Origin: Bemisia tabaci
Taxonomy: Eukaryota; Arthropoda; Insecta; Hemiptera; Aleyrodidae
Direction: 5' to 3'
Assembly: GCF_918797505.1 (NCBI RefSeq)
Contig: NC_092800.1
Span: forward strand, 5,022,001-5,086,000
DNA: 64,000 bases
Position numbers and translations under genes: made by a program. Below, one piece after another: positions 36,301 to 45,964 of the stretch; the first letter of the stretch is position 1; the number at the start of each line of letters is the position of its first letter. The notes beneath the pieces were generated by a model. The model was given only the letters and a program-made list of their open reading frames with translations, was not told the DNA's origin and ran no database searches.

Positions 36301-38006
36301 TTGTATGTGTCTTCTATGACTGGAATGGTGATTCCTTCATGGCCTTTAAATCGGCTCTCCAACCACTTACGTGCAGCTTTGGCAGGGGACATAATTTTTT
36401 CATCCGCAATTTGAATGCTGCCGGCGGTATCACAACTGCACACAGTGAGAACATGTTTCGCGAAGATTTTGAAATCTTCGAAGTCATCACAAAATACAAG
36501 TGATTTGACGCACCTTACATAGAATTCTTTCAAAGATTGCTTATCGTCCTTGAGAGATTTCCAATTGCTTACTAAATGAACTAAATGAGCTATATCATTT
36601 CGTACATAGCACCGTGGTAAATCCGACTGAGTTAAAGTACCATCTAATATCTGTAAGCATGTATCCTTGTACTTTCTCGTGGTCATACCATCACAGAAAC
36701 TTCTACAGGCTGCGCCCATAATAGCGGCAGACATGTCCATTACGATTTCTTTCGGATGAGGGGCTCCATGTGTAAGCCATTGTTGGAAAAAGTGTGTAAT
36801 GGAAAAAATATCTTGCCGCTCTGAAAGCATTTGAGCAATTGGAATCGTGAACAAGTCACAATGCAACACTATTTCATACAAAAAAATGTCGTTAGACATA
36901 ATTTTATCTCCTGTTTTGTCAACTTTCCTGACAATTGAGCCTGTTGCATCTACGCTCAATTGAAAAATCAAACTCTTATTTCTGAAACATTTTCGATACG
37001 CGTGTAATTGCTCTGGTGACCAGTAAAGAATCATTACAGGATCTATTGAAATGTCGTGAATTGATCCTGCGTGTGGCTCTGTATTTTTCAAAGTAATTAA
37101 AGATAATATTGGGTGTTTTACCGTAATGTTCAATTTTTTGTCAATGTGTTCCTGCTTTGCTTTTCTCAACACTTCTACTGAGGGTACATTCGCAGGTAAA
37201 AAATCGCCGTATTTACAAGATGTTCTAATTTGACTGCGCCGCAAGTTGCACGCAATATTTGTCTCCAGCTTTTCTCCCACCACCTTTCTCTCCTCGCCGT
37301 TTAATGGCCGTTTAGAAGAATGCTGACTTCTTTTCAATTTCGGAGGCTCAATACTGCATTCAATTATCAAGGGCATGTTTTCTTCTGGTCGTGAACGAGT
37401 TCTTCCCTCCATCTTTGCGCTGCAATCTTTACAATATGCTGAAATAATTAGATAAAATCCACCATAATCTGTATTCCTAGCAATTCTGCTCTTCTTAAAG
37501 CACCAAACACATGGTCCTGCAGTGCTTTTGTAGATTTCTCTGTATAGGACTGAAGTCCATGCTCCTGCTTTTAAAGATATATATTTCCGCTTCCGATCGG
37601 ATTTTGAGGTAGCCTCCTCACCGGGTAGAATATCCAAGTATTCTCGATATGATAATTTGATTGTAAAATGATCCTCGTGTAATTCACTTTCATCATCAGT
37701 GATGTCTGTTTCATGTGAAGTATTTCCTACTTCTCCAGACGAAAATGAGTCGTGAGAATCGAACGAATAGTTCATACCGGCTTCCTTTGACAGGATATGT
37801 AAAAAATCATACCGATTTTTCTGCACCATTAAAAATATTGATACCGGTTTCATGGATTTACCCGTAAAATTGGAGGCGCGTGTCCAAATACTGTGCGTCC
37901 TTGGTACTAGACTTCCATCGGTGGTGAATAATTCAACGTTAAATTTAAGTAAGTACTGGAGGAGAGAATTGTATCTCTTTGGTATCTTATCACTGCAGTA
38001 TATTTC
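33317..38006 (-). CDS. DDE (MULE-like) transposase fused to USP-type peptidase domain; two 3' exons
   Basis: Two exons: 38006-34789 and 33545-33317 (TGA stop). The acceptor before 38006 follows TTTTTTACTTTCCAG; the intron 34788-33546 runs from GTTAGT to TTTAAATTTACAG; the join is an AGA codon giving SERYRLMGV. Numbering from the Met at 37853: zinc ligands C115, C118, C141, C144; DDE candidates D302 (SVDATGS), D373 (VMDMSAA), E615 (AVEGDF), with C415/H423 between; acidic linker 655-745; basic stretch 748-801; USP-like Cys box N824-T825-C826 (NTCPFDS); zinc finger C924/C927 and C968/C971. The last exon supplies H1051 (GHYVAYCRR) and D1067 (WNEFDG). Family knowledge: MULE transposases use a DDE core; USPs use Cys, His and Asp/Asn. 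Enzyme activity is inference. The frame is open for 51 codons upstream of that Met, so the real start lies in an earlier exon. Unspliced reading stops at 34761 before the His box. It could be an active element or a domesticated gene; no flanking terminal repeats were found. Confidence 0.82.
33701..33838. mobile_element. Family H MITE, copy 2, inside the last intron
   Basis: Ends TGGATTACATTTTGCAATAA and TTATTGAAGAATGTAATCCA, with GGAACCACT.T.TCTGGC arms. 138 bp, like the other two copies. It lies about 155 bases from the splice acceptor of the last exon. Confidence 0.8.
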
Positions 38007-38519
38007 CTGGAAAGTAAAAAAGACAAAATAGATCTTAATAAAGTCGTCTCTTTTAGTTACTCGCCCTCCAGTTATTAAAAAATTTAACGCGTGTCAAAAT
38101 ATATGTAAAAGCCTAGGGTCCTGGAACCAATGGAAGAAAACTACACGTAAAAAATCGTACAGCAACCCTCGTTCAAGTTACTTCCGAGATGAATGCATTC
38201 AAATGTCGACGGGTGTACGCGCAAAAAGTGAAGGTATTAATCTCTGATTGCAAAGTTATGCATCAATTTTATAATTTATTTTTAATCAAAGTTTTTAAAA
38301 AAGTACACACAGTATTTCTCTAAAGAGTTTCCGCAAATTTTCCAGCATTATTTCAAACAAATCAAAGAACATTTTGACGCAATATGTTCTTTTGTTGTCA
38401 TACACTTTTTTTAATCAGGTAAAATTTAACAACGTCCAAGTTCCTGAATTTGCGTTATGAATTCTTTTTAATTATTGCAAAAACCGGACAAAGAGTCAAA
38501 AATAATGACGGATATAGTA

Positions 38520-39129
38520 TGTTTCAGGAAAACTGAGACTTTTTATTCGGCATTAAAATCCGTAAATTGCAACGCATCAGTCTTGGACTCGGGTGACCGT
38601 GCCGCTCGCCGGACATCCTCTTTTGTTCAGCGACCATAGGCCGGCAACCCATCCATTGTAAGGGTAGGAACAATAGGCACCCTTCACCCGTCCTTAATGG
38701 GTCCCAGTACCCGGACCAATTTTTTTTTCTCGCTGAAAAATTCATCTTTTGGCGTGAAAATTTAGTTCCAGCGTGAAATTATGATAAAAACGCACTAAAA
38801 TTCAGTCCACTCATCTTAATTTTGAGCTGAAACACGGCATTTCGCGGCGAATCGCGGTCACACGCAAATGCCGTGCATCAGCTCAAAATTAAGATGAGTG
38901 GACTGAATTTTAGTGCGTTTTTATCATAATTTCACGCTGGAACTAAATTTTCTCGCCAAAAAATGAATTTTTCAGCGAGAAAAAAAATTTGGTCCGGGTA
39001 CTGGGACCCATTAAGGAAGGATGAAGGGTGCCTATTGTTCCTACCCTTACGATGGATGGGTTGCCGGCCTATGGTCGCTGAACAAAAGAGGTTTAATGCC
39101 GAATAAAAAGTCTCAGTTTTCGTGAAACA
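38520..39129. mobile_element. 600-bp near-perfect palindrome (foldback-type element)
   Basis: The outer ends TGTTTCAGGAAAACTGAGAC and GTCTCAGTTTTCGTGAAACA are complementary. The symmetry continues through AACCCATCCATTGTAAGGGT, GGGTCCCAGTACCCGG and CATCTTAATTTTGAGCTGA to a centre near 38840-38872 (CACGGCATTTCG ... CAAATGCCGTG, about 20-base loop). The left arm keeps about 60 bases (38558-38615) absent from the right arm. It lies in an intron of the minus-strand gene and would fold into a very long double-stranded stem in the pre-mRNA. No coding capacity. Confidence 0.9.
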
Positions 39130-39175
39130 GACTTACAGTCCTATAGTTTTGCGGCGACTTCACCGTCGCGCGGAA

Positions 39176-39200
39176 TTATACAGGGTGTCCCTGTCCCCGG
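39176..39200. repeat. Repeat-edge motif ACAGGGTGTCCC
   Basis: TATACAGGGTGTCCCTGTCC resembles a motif I associate with the edges of arthropod interspersed repeats. About 450 bases to its right have no other recognisable structure, and no matching right edge was found. Confidence 0.25.
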
Positions 39201-39646
39201 GTTAATGCGCCAGATTTCAGGGATCAATATTTTGGGTCAAATTGAGACTTTTTTCCCATAATTTTTTTCTGAAAACGCTTTTTTTGCACAATGAAGCTCA
39301 TAAAATTGGAGAATTTTCTCCCTAATTTTGCCTGTAACTCTGTCCCTAAGTGTCAACTGTTTATGAAAATTGATCATTGGGGGTAACTTTCAGCAATCTT
39401 TCCATTTTTTGCAGTTCAAATCCCTGCGATTTCGCGGAAAGACGGTAGGCAAAATCTGTACATTAAAAATGGTTGTATCTTTTTAGCCAATGTTAATTTT
39501 GAAATTCCGACTGCACCATGTGAAACCTACCAAAATTTTAATGACGAAAGTTCGCTGTGTGCTTTACCAAAAGCTGATGGAAAATCTCTAAATTGCGGGA
39601 TAAAAAAAGCTCATCTTACGAGAGCACTTGAAAGGTAGGCATTATA

Positions 39647-39910
39647 TCAGCCATACGCATGGTCTGGGGTTGCCTACCTTGATGGGCGATTCTTCTTCCC
39701 ATTAAATTTTCGTAAAAATTAGGCAGTTTAATTGGTACTTTTTTATTTTAATGAAAATCGTGCACGGCAATTGAATGAAGTGATGGAAAAGTACGTCTGT
39801 TTCATTAAAAATAATATAGTAACGATTAAACTGACTAATTTTTACAAACATTTAATGGGAAGTAAAAGCGCCCGTAAAGGTAGGCAACTCCAGTGCATGT
39901 GTATGGCTGA
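39647..39910. mobile_element. Inverted-repeat element, about 265 bp
   Basis: The arms 39647-39732 and 39825-39910 are about 85% complementary: TCAGCCATACGCATGG.CTGG, GTTGCCTACCTT, TTCCCATTAAAT, TAAAAATTA and CAGTTTAAT in the left arm all return inverted in the right. Confidence 0.7.
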
Positions 39911-40618
39911 TCCATATATGCATACCTTGCTTACCTACGGGCTATACAGGCATACTGTCCGTTCTGGGCTCTGAGGCCGAAAGTTCTGGATGTCGGAGCC
40001 GTAGCTTCAACTGCTCCGGGTGCTGCGCCTGGAACTTTTGGCCTCTGAGGCCAGATCGCGGGCGGTATGTCTGTCTTGCTCTTGCTCTTGCCCTTGCCCT
40101 TAAGTACGACTTCCACGGCTGGAGTTTTTTTCCAGCATAAGAACGAGATTCGCCACATTACGTTACTCCGCTTTTCGGTTTGTGTCATTGAGAAACGATA
40201 ATTACCTTTACGTAGTAGTTTTTGCTAGAAACTGATCCATTCCGTGTAGGAGCATCAATACTGAGAAGAACGCAATTGAATGCTTCATTCAAAATTTATA
40301 TCGGAAACCACCATAATGGAGGTCGCTCCTGCCTCAATTTAGCGTTTGAATAACACACCAACTCTCGCTCTTATTCATTGAGTAGGCAACAATGGCGACA
40401 TCCTTAATGGTAGCTTCTGATGTAAATTTTCGATAAATCCTCGTAATTTTGATGACATTTTACTAGCTACACGTTACGGATCAGCTTTTTTCATTAACTT
40501 GTACATGTACAGTTGTACACATATCTTGCAATACTAATTGCATTAACTTGTATATGTTCAATTGTACACATGCATTACGATACATTTTGCCTCCCTTCAT
40601 TTAAAAATCTAAATTTTT

Positions 40619-40695
40619 GTATATGCACCCATCTTTCATATTCTTTGGGAAGACGTTAATACCCTAAGATGCTGAATGACTATAAATAAAATAAC
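40619..40695 (+). mobile_element. Retroposon 3' end fragment, plus orientation
   Basis: ATATGCACCCATCTTTCATA, then AGACGTTAATACCCTAAGAT and GCTGAATGACTATAAATAAA, ending in an A-rich ATAAATAAAATAA tail. The same sequence in the opposite orientation, with a long poly-A tail, is at 40924-41028. The paired A-tails suggest the 3' end of a LINE or SINE. Confidence 0.45.
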
Positions 40696-40921
40696 TAACT
40701 ACCTAACTTATAGTATCTGAATGTATTAGTGTAAGGAAAAACAAATTCTCTTTTCTTCAGGCTTCAGCGAAAATTGTTCCAAAATTTGATTTTTTAGACA
40801 TGCTCCGCTATGATTCCAGGCTTCATTCTCGCTGAGTAGGAAGGATATCACTCCGATATTTGTTTTGCGAAGTGTTGATGATCTATCGGTACCATACCTG
40901 TATATATTTCGTTACGTAGTT

Positions 40922-40923
<2 letters not shown>

Positions 40924-40954
<31 letters not shown>

Positions 40955-41028
40955 TTTTATAGACATTCAGCATCCTAGGCTATTAACGTCTTTAGAAAGA
41001 ATTTGGAAGATGAGTGTATATACATAAC
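40924..41028 (-). mobile_element. Retroposon 3' end fragment with about 29-nt poly(A)
   Basis: Read on the minus strand: ATATACACTCATCTTCCAAA, AAAGACGTTAATAGCCTAGG, ATGCTGAATGTCTATAAAAA, then an A run of about 29. It is the inverted partner of 40619-40695. No reverse transcriptase frame is nearby, so this is a truncated or SINE-like copy. Confidence 0.5.
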
Positions 41029-41248
41029 TAGCCATGAATAGCTCATTATATTTAATGAGACTAGAGTGGAGGTATGAACTTCTGCTACGCGCAAGACTTC
41101 TTGCCCCGGTTCATGTTACTTAAGTTACTTACTCACGCTACATACTCATTAGCACCTAAGTTGGAGTATGTGAAATTTGCGGTTAGGCTGAGGGAAGAAG
41201 ATCTGTTTATATCTCGTAATACAGTGCATTTAATGGTGGAAATCTCAC

Positions 41249-41416
41249 CTGACTTTCAGCTTCATTTCCCGATGAATCGTGCAGCAAAGTGAAATCTGGT
41301 ACGCCGCGATCGTCAACGTTAGGACCTAAGTCCTCATCAGGCAACCGTCCATTTGGTTGGGCGGAAGCAGTTGATTCTTCGTCTTTGGCATAAACATGTT
41401 CATCGTCGACAGAAAC
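41249..41416 (-). CDS. Candidate internal exon of the fusion gene (56 codons, acidic)
   Basis: Open in one frame for exactly 56 codons (VSVDDEHVYA ... GNEAESQ). It is preceded by a (CT)n tract ending CTAATACAG and followed by the strong donor CAG|GTGAGA. Both edges are phase 0, matching the phase-0 acceptor at 38006. It is rich in Asp and Glu with no known domain, so it is probably a disordered N-terminal segment. The polypyrimidine tract is a GA/CT microsatellite on the plus strand (about 41427-41440). Confidence 0.55.
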
Positions 41417-41752
41417 CTGTATTAGAGAGAGAGAGAGAGTCAATATTTTTTTTGACGATACCTTGATAACAATTAAGTGACTACACTGATAAAAAAAATT
41501 GTGTTCTTGTGTTACTTTCGGTTAAGACAGGAAGTAAAGCGAAAGAGAACACAAACTTCATGTTGATTTGGGCACCGTTTGAAGTGACTTTAGCGCAGAC
41601 AACAATGAAGGAACTGGGGAAATACATTCCTCCGATTGCGACGTTGGTATTTAGCACTTGGTTTTTTATTAAATTTCTTCAAAATAAGTAGCTGATATTT
41701 GCTCTTGAAATTGTCAACCGTGTTGAAATTTCTCTCTGTGTACTACTGTAAC

Positions 41753-41968
41753 TCGGAGGAAAAAACTTCGTGCGTGGGACCCGAAGTTTAAGTCATATGG
41801 ATTCTGAAGTTTTCGGATTGAGCATCTGAACACTTTAGATCCAGCTGTCGAGGTTCGGATTACAAATCTGAAACTTCAGTTCTTACATCTGCAGTCCTTC
41901 GGTTTTCACATCCGAAAAACTTCGGTTCTAACATCAGACCCAAAATTATAGATCTCTCGACGTGACCC
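41753..41968. mobile_element. Family D palindromic element, diverged copy
   Basis: Starts CTCGGAGGAAAAAACTTCGT, then GGGACCCGAAGTTTAAGTCA, and ends with the diverged complement TTATAGATCTCTCGACGTGA. It is clearly related to 46001-46310 (CTTCGTGC..GGGACC.AAGTT.A.GTCATATGGAT), but its arms have decayed. Confidence 0.6.
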
Positions 41969-43111
41969 CAAATTAATATCCCAATGCAAACTGCCTGAGC
42001 TGTGCACTCTCCCTCCTCAGTTTTGTACTGATACTCATTTGAGCTCACAATTTTTGACTCTGATTGAAACATTTTTGAACTTTTTGGCTTTGTCTCACCC
42101 CCCCCCCCCCTAAACAGTGTGAGCCTAGCACTATTTTACCTCTTGGTTCCCTTCTACTTTAGGGAACAGAAAGCTTTCAAACTCAAAGTCCAGAGATTCA
42201 GTAAAAAAGGCTAATAATGGTACAAGATTGTTTGCTGAATTCCCAGCTGAATGAAGTGAGCTGCTTTAATAAATTATTCTCTTTTCCAGGTCCTTCTCTT
42301 TACAGCTTAGCATACACTAATACTTTGAAGTTTTTATAAATAAAAACTACGAAAATGAAAATGAAAGAAACGCTAAGGATGCCGTAACGAAATTATTCTA
42401 GGAAAGGGATGTATATTGATTCTGAGAAAATGAATCCTATATTTTTGCTCTGCATTACCTCTTTGGCGATTTTCATGCTTAGAATTACAGTATTCTTGAT
42501 GGGAAAAGAAATGAAGAAACATTCAGCTAGCACAATAAAATGCAATAGGCCAAAGGTTAGTAAGAATACTACTGAGAGTTGAAAGTTGAAACTAGAAATT
42601 TTCAGGCTTCTTAATTAGTCTTTACTGACTGCTGACTTACCTGTTAAAATTTTAAGAAAACTTTAGTACCTATTTTCCTACAGCGTGTACATTAGTGCTC
42701 GCTTTTCACGACGCAATGTCAAACTCTGTGAAGAAAACTAAGGAACTAAAGAATGCACCAAGAGTAATGTGATGAGCTTCCTCATTGTATCTTTTCACTC
42801 GTGAGCTTAGGGCCTTAACTTCTAATTCTATTTCAAGCGTTACATTTATTTCCCATTAAATGATGGCTTTCACACGACTCTTTGAACGACTCTCCGAGGA
42901 TTGAAGGCAATTTTGAGAGAAAATTTCATTTTTTGTGAGTATAACATCAGTTGGAAAGTGGCATGATCATTTACCGGACTTTTTCGACAAGAGAAAATCA
43001 AGAGTCATAGGGTGCATATTGAAAGATGCACTAAGATGGCCAGATCTCCTAAATTGTCATTGGAAAACCAAAAACGAAAGGACATTACAAATGGTGTAAT
43101 TAATTTGATAC

Positions 43112-43252
43112 CTGCACGTTCTGCTTCACTCTTTCGTCCTGGAAATTTCCATGATGAGATTTATCATGGCCTCGTTGAGACAAGAATTGTTCGTCCAATG
43201 CATTCGTAACATCTTCCCTCTCGTGACGTCCATTCTTTGACGGGCAATTGTC
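43112..43252 (-). CDS. Candidate internal exon of the fusion gene (47 codons)
   Basis: Exactly 47 codons open (DNCPSKNGRH ... ERVKQNVQ) between an acceptor (TTTGTATTTGAACAG) and the donor GTGCAG|GTATCA. Phase 0 at both ends, so it joins in frame to the exon 41416-41249. Charged and His-rich, no known domain. Another exon could lie between the two. Confidence 0.5.
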
Positions 43253-43475
43253 CTGTTCAAATACAAATGAAATTGTTCAAATTGTCCTATGATTCTTGAA
43301 CCTTAGATGATGTGTGTAAGTAAACACACAAGATTCTTCATCTTAAAAAAAAGGCACTTAAGACTCATTCTAAACACATTTCTGTAACTCCTAGTTTACA
43401 TGCCATCAAATAACACAAGCTTATGGTCTTTTAGGTTTCATGTTTATTTAGAAGTTTCGCTCTTCAGGAACTCAC

Positions 43476-43565
43476 CTGGTTTGTCAAAATTTCGCTGATA
43501 CACGGATAGAACAGAATGTCAGGGCTGGTCACAGAATTCCAAAGTATTACTGATCCCCACAAAAT
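43476..43565 (-). CDS. Possible further 5' exon (up to 30 codons)
   Basis: A strong donor ACCAG|GTGAGTTCC follows base 43476, and the phase-0 frame leading to it is open for 30 codons (LFYPCISEILTNQ at its end). It would join in frame to the exon at 43252. The acceptor is uncertain: 43565 after TAG is the earliest possible start, and CCAG nearer the donor is an alternative. No initiating ATG is in frame. Confidence 0.35.
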
Positions 43566-44610
43566 CTAATGTCTTGGCCATATTTCTGTAAAGGCCGACT
43601 GAAAAGTGTCGACTGGTCTGGTAGTTTCAACGTAGATATATACTTACTGGACTTAAGGTTTGCTGCCACTTGGGTACGCCGATCCAGCGCATGTACTACC
43701 CATTGAAGTCATCCTCATGAAGAGTCTCACCAAAACAAAGTGGCTCATCGACCTTCGGGTGAAGTACTACCCTTCAATAGTAAATAATTGCAATTAAAGG
43801 CCAACATGAACTTTTTGATGCAATATTACCAATTTTCCAAGTTTAAATTAAGGTAAAACTAGGACCTAGGTCCGCAACTAGGCAACGCTGCAGTTGGAAC
43901 GAAAGAGCTTGCAAGGTCATGAACACTTCAGGAAATTTCAAATCTTATACTAAGTAACAACATACTAAAAATTCAGATTGCTCAAGGCAAGAATGAGAGC
44001 CGGGAAGTTCAGTTTGTCGCCCCTAAACAAATGTCACTATTTTACTCTTAAAAAACAACAAAATCGCGATTAGTTTTCTGAAAGTTCGTCAGAATACTTC
44101 CGGTTTGGGCTTAAATTACCGTATGTTATCATACATCAAGATTATGAGGAGAAATCATAAATGCATCGACTTTTCATTCAACTTTGGTTCATATGAACCG
44201 TGATTTCAGCGACGGGTCATAAAGCGCGGTCACCGCGACGCCGAGAAGCCCGGAATTCCGGCAAACATCTAGTGCCCAAACTGAAAAATAGTCCGGATGC
44301 GCTGCTCTAAGGGTAAATGCCTTGTGTATAAAGGTGTGTATGGACATTAGTCAGCTTATGCATTGAAACCAATGCCCACGTTACACTAATTAATAGAATT
44401 TGATTCAATTAATGCTAAAAATAACCAAATTTCGCAGAAATCGAATGAAAAATCGATACATCGATTAAATAAACCGATACATCGTTTTGAAAACCAGTGA
44501 GATAGATTTCTCGTTACAAAAACGTAAGATAAGATGTGCTTCACAATGAAATTACGTGCTTGAGGGCACCTCCAGCGACTAGAAGTAGAAAAAACCTGCT
44601 TTTCTCGGCA
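43566..44610. other. Non-coding, nothing recognised
   Basis: AT-rich sequence upstream of the candidate 5' exons. It may hold the promoter or first exon of the fusion gene, but I could not identify one. Confidence 0.4.
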
Positions 44611-45110
44611 ATGCAGATGTTGCATGTGTGAGGAATTTGCGATTTGACTGTTGATTCTATAGTAAAAGTTCGCGAGAGACACGATGGTGCCACTGGTTTT
44701 CCCTGAAATCAACTCCCAAGCTCAAAAAAAGCTCTCGAGTTGAGGCCAAAATGGAGGGGATATCCCACGCTATCCTGAGAGTCCACATCTACATCAAGAC
44801 AAACTCTCCATGAAAAGATAGGGAGCAAATACATTAGTAGGCTTGCCGTGTTCTCAGTTTTGGAGTCCCCAATCAAAGTGGCAGCCCTGTCAATGTATTT
44901 TCTCCCTATCTTTGCATGGAGAGTTTGTATTGATGTAGAGGTGGACTCTCAGGTTAGCGTGGGATATCCCCTCCATTTTTGCCTCAACTCGAGAGCTTTT
45001 TTTGAGCTTGGGAGTTGTTTTCAGAGAAAACCAGTGGCACCATCGTGTTTCTCGCGAACTTTTATAAAAAATCAACAGTCAAATCGCAAATTCCTCACAC
45101 AAGCAACATC
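44611..45110. mobile_element. Large inverted repeat, about 220-bp arms
   Basis: The left arm 44611-44835 and right arm 44892-45110 are about 90% complementary with a spacer of about 56 bases. Matching blocks include GATGTTGCATGTGTGAGGAA, GGGATATCCCACGCTA, CTCTCGAGTTGAGGC, CTCCATG.AAAGATAGGGAG and AAATACATT. The 125-codon frame across the right arm is inverted-repeat sequence and not a gene. Confidence 0.88.
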
Positions 45111-45614
45111 CCCATTCAACGATGCAAATATTCGAAGGGCTTCAGCGCCATGTTTCCGTTGGAATTACGGCTGCGGGCGATTTTTCGCGTATTCTGCATG
45201 CAATTTGGCCACTTTTTTTTACTAATGTTGATTTTCTAGCGCTCAAGTCGGGAATTTCGCTAACCCCTAATGCGCATATCGTATTATGAAATAGTACATG
45301 CGTGTATGAGGAGAGGACCCTAATTTTGTGAATTGTTAACAATACCTTCGAAAACATCTTCGTCTAACCTTAAACTGAACGTGTTATATTGGACACATTG
45401 ATTTCAAAGTTCATGTTGGCCCTTAACGGCAATTCCATGATATCAGGGTAGTATTCTGTCTATAGGACGATGAACTAATCTGTTACGTAATGATGCACTG
45501 GACTTTTCATTGACAATTTTAGCATATTAGTACGTAAGTATAGGGATTTTGGCACCGCTGTAGAGCATAAACGAGATATCACGTAATGATGAAACTATGG
45601 CTAGAAGTTTGCTT

Positions 45615-45849
45615 TACACTGGAAAAAAAACACATTGGATCTAGAGTCCAGGCTCTTGAAAACATTGACAAGAAAAAAACTCTTGATTCAATCAGATTTA
45701 AGCTTAAATCAAGAGGAAATCCGCTTAAATTAAGAGGCTTGGTTCTTGATTTAAGCTTAAATCTGATTGAATCAAGAGTATTTTTTCTTGTCGATGTTTT
45801 CAAGAGTCTGGACTCAATATCCAATGTGGTTTTTTTTTTTTTCAGTGTA
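45615..45849. mobile_element. Family B hairpin MITE, copy 3 (best preserved)
   Basis: Ends TACACTGGAAAAAAAACACA and TTTTTCAGTGTA. The arms ATTGGATCTAGAGTCCAGGC, ACATTGACAAGAAAAAAACT and CTTGATTCAATCAGATTTAA return inverted. Frames of 81-117 codons on both strands are readings of this palindrome. Confidence 0.85.
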
Positions 45850-45964
45850 CCGAAAGCTTTTATTTCAGCCGTATCTAATTTATTTCAGCGCGTACCCAAA
45901 GAAAAGGACGAAACGTGGCGAGGCTCCTCATTTCTCTGAGAAAGTACCTATAATTGTATTAGTA

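Noticed and set aside
42002..42061. Possible extra exon of the fusion gene (minus, SKIVSSNEYQ-type peptide)
   Set aside because: The acceptor is weak (no pyrimidine tract) and the donor would be the rare GC type (CAG|GCAGTT). Not strong enough to list.
44848..45225. 125-codon plus frame with CFxR-like motifs
   Set aside because: It lies across the right arm of the inverted repeat 44611-45110, and its mirror frame exists in the other arm; no domain.
45586..45939. 81- and 117-codon frames on opposite strands
   Set aside because: Both are readings of the palindromic family B element; the plus-strand peptide repeats the minus-strand one because the DNA is an inverted repeat.
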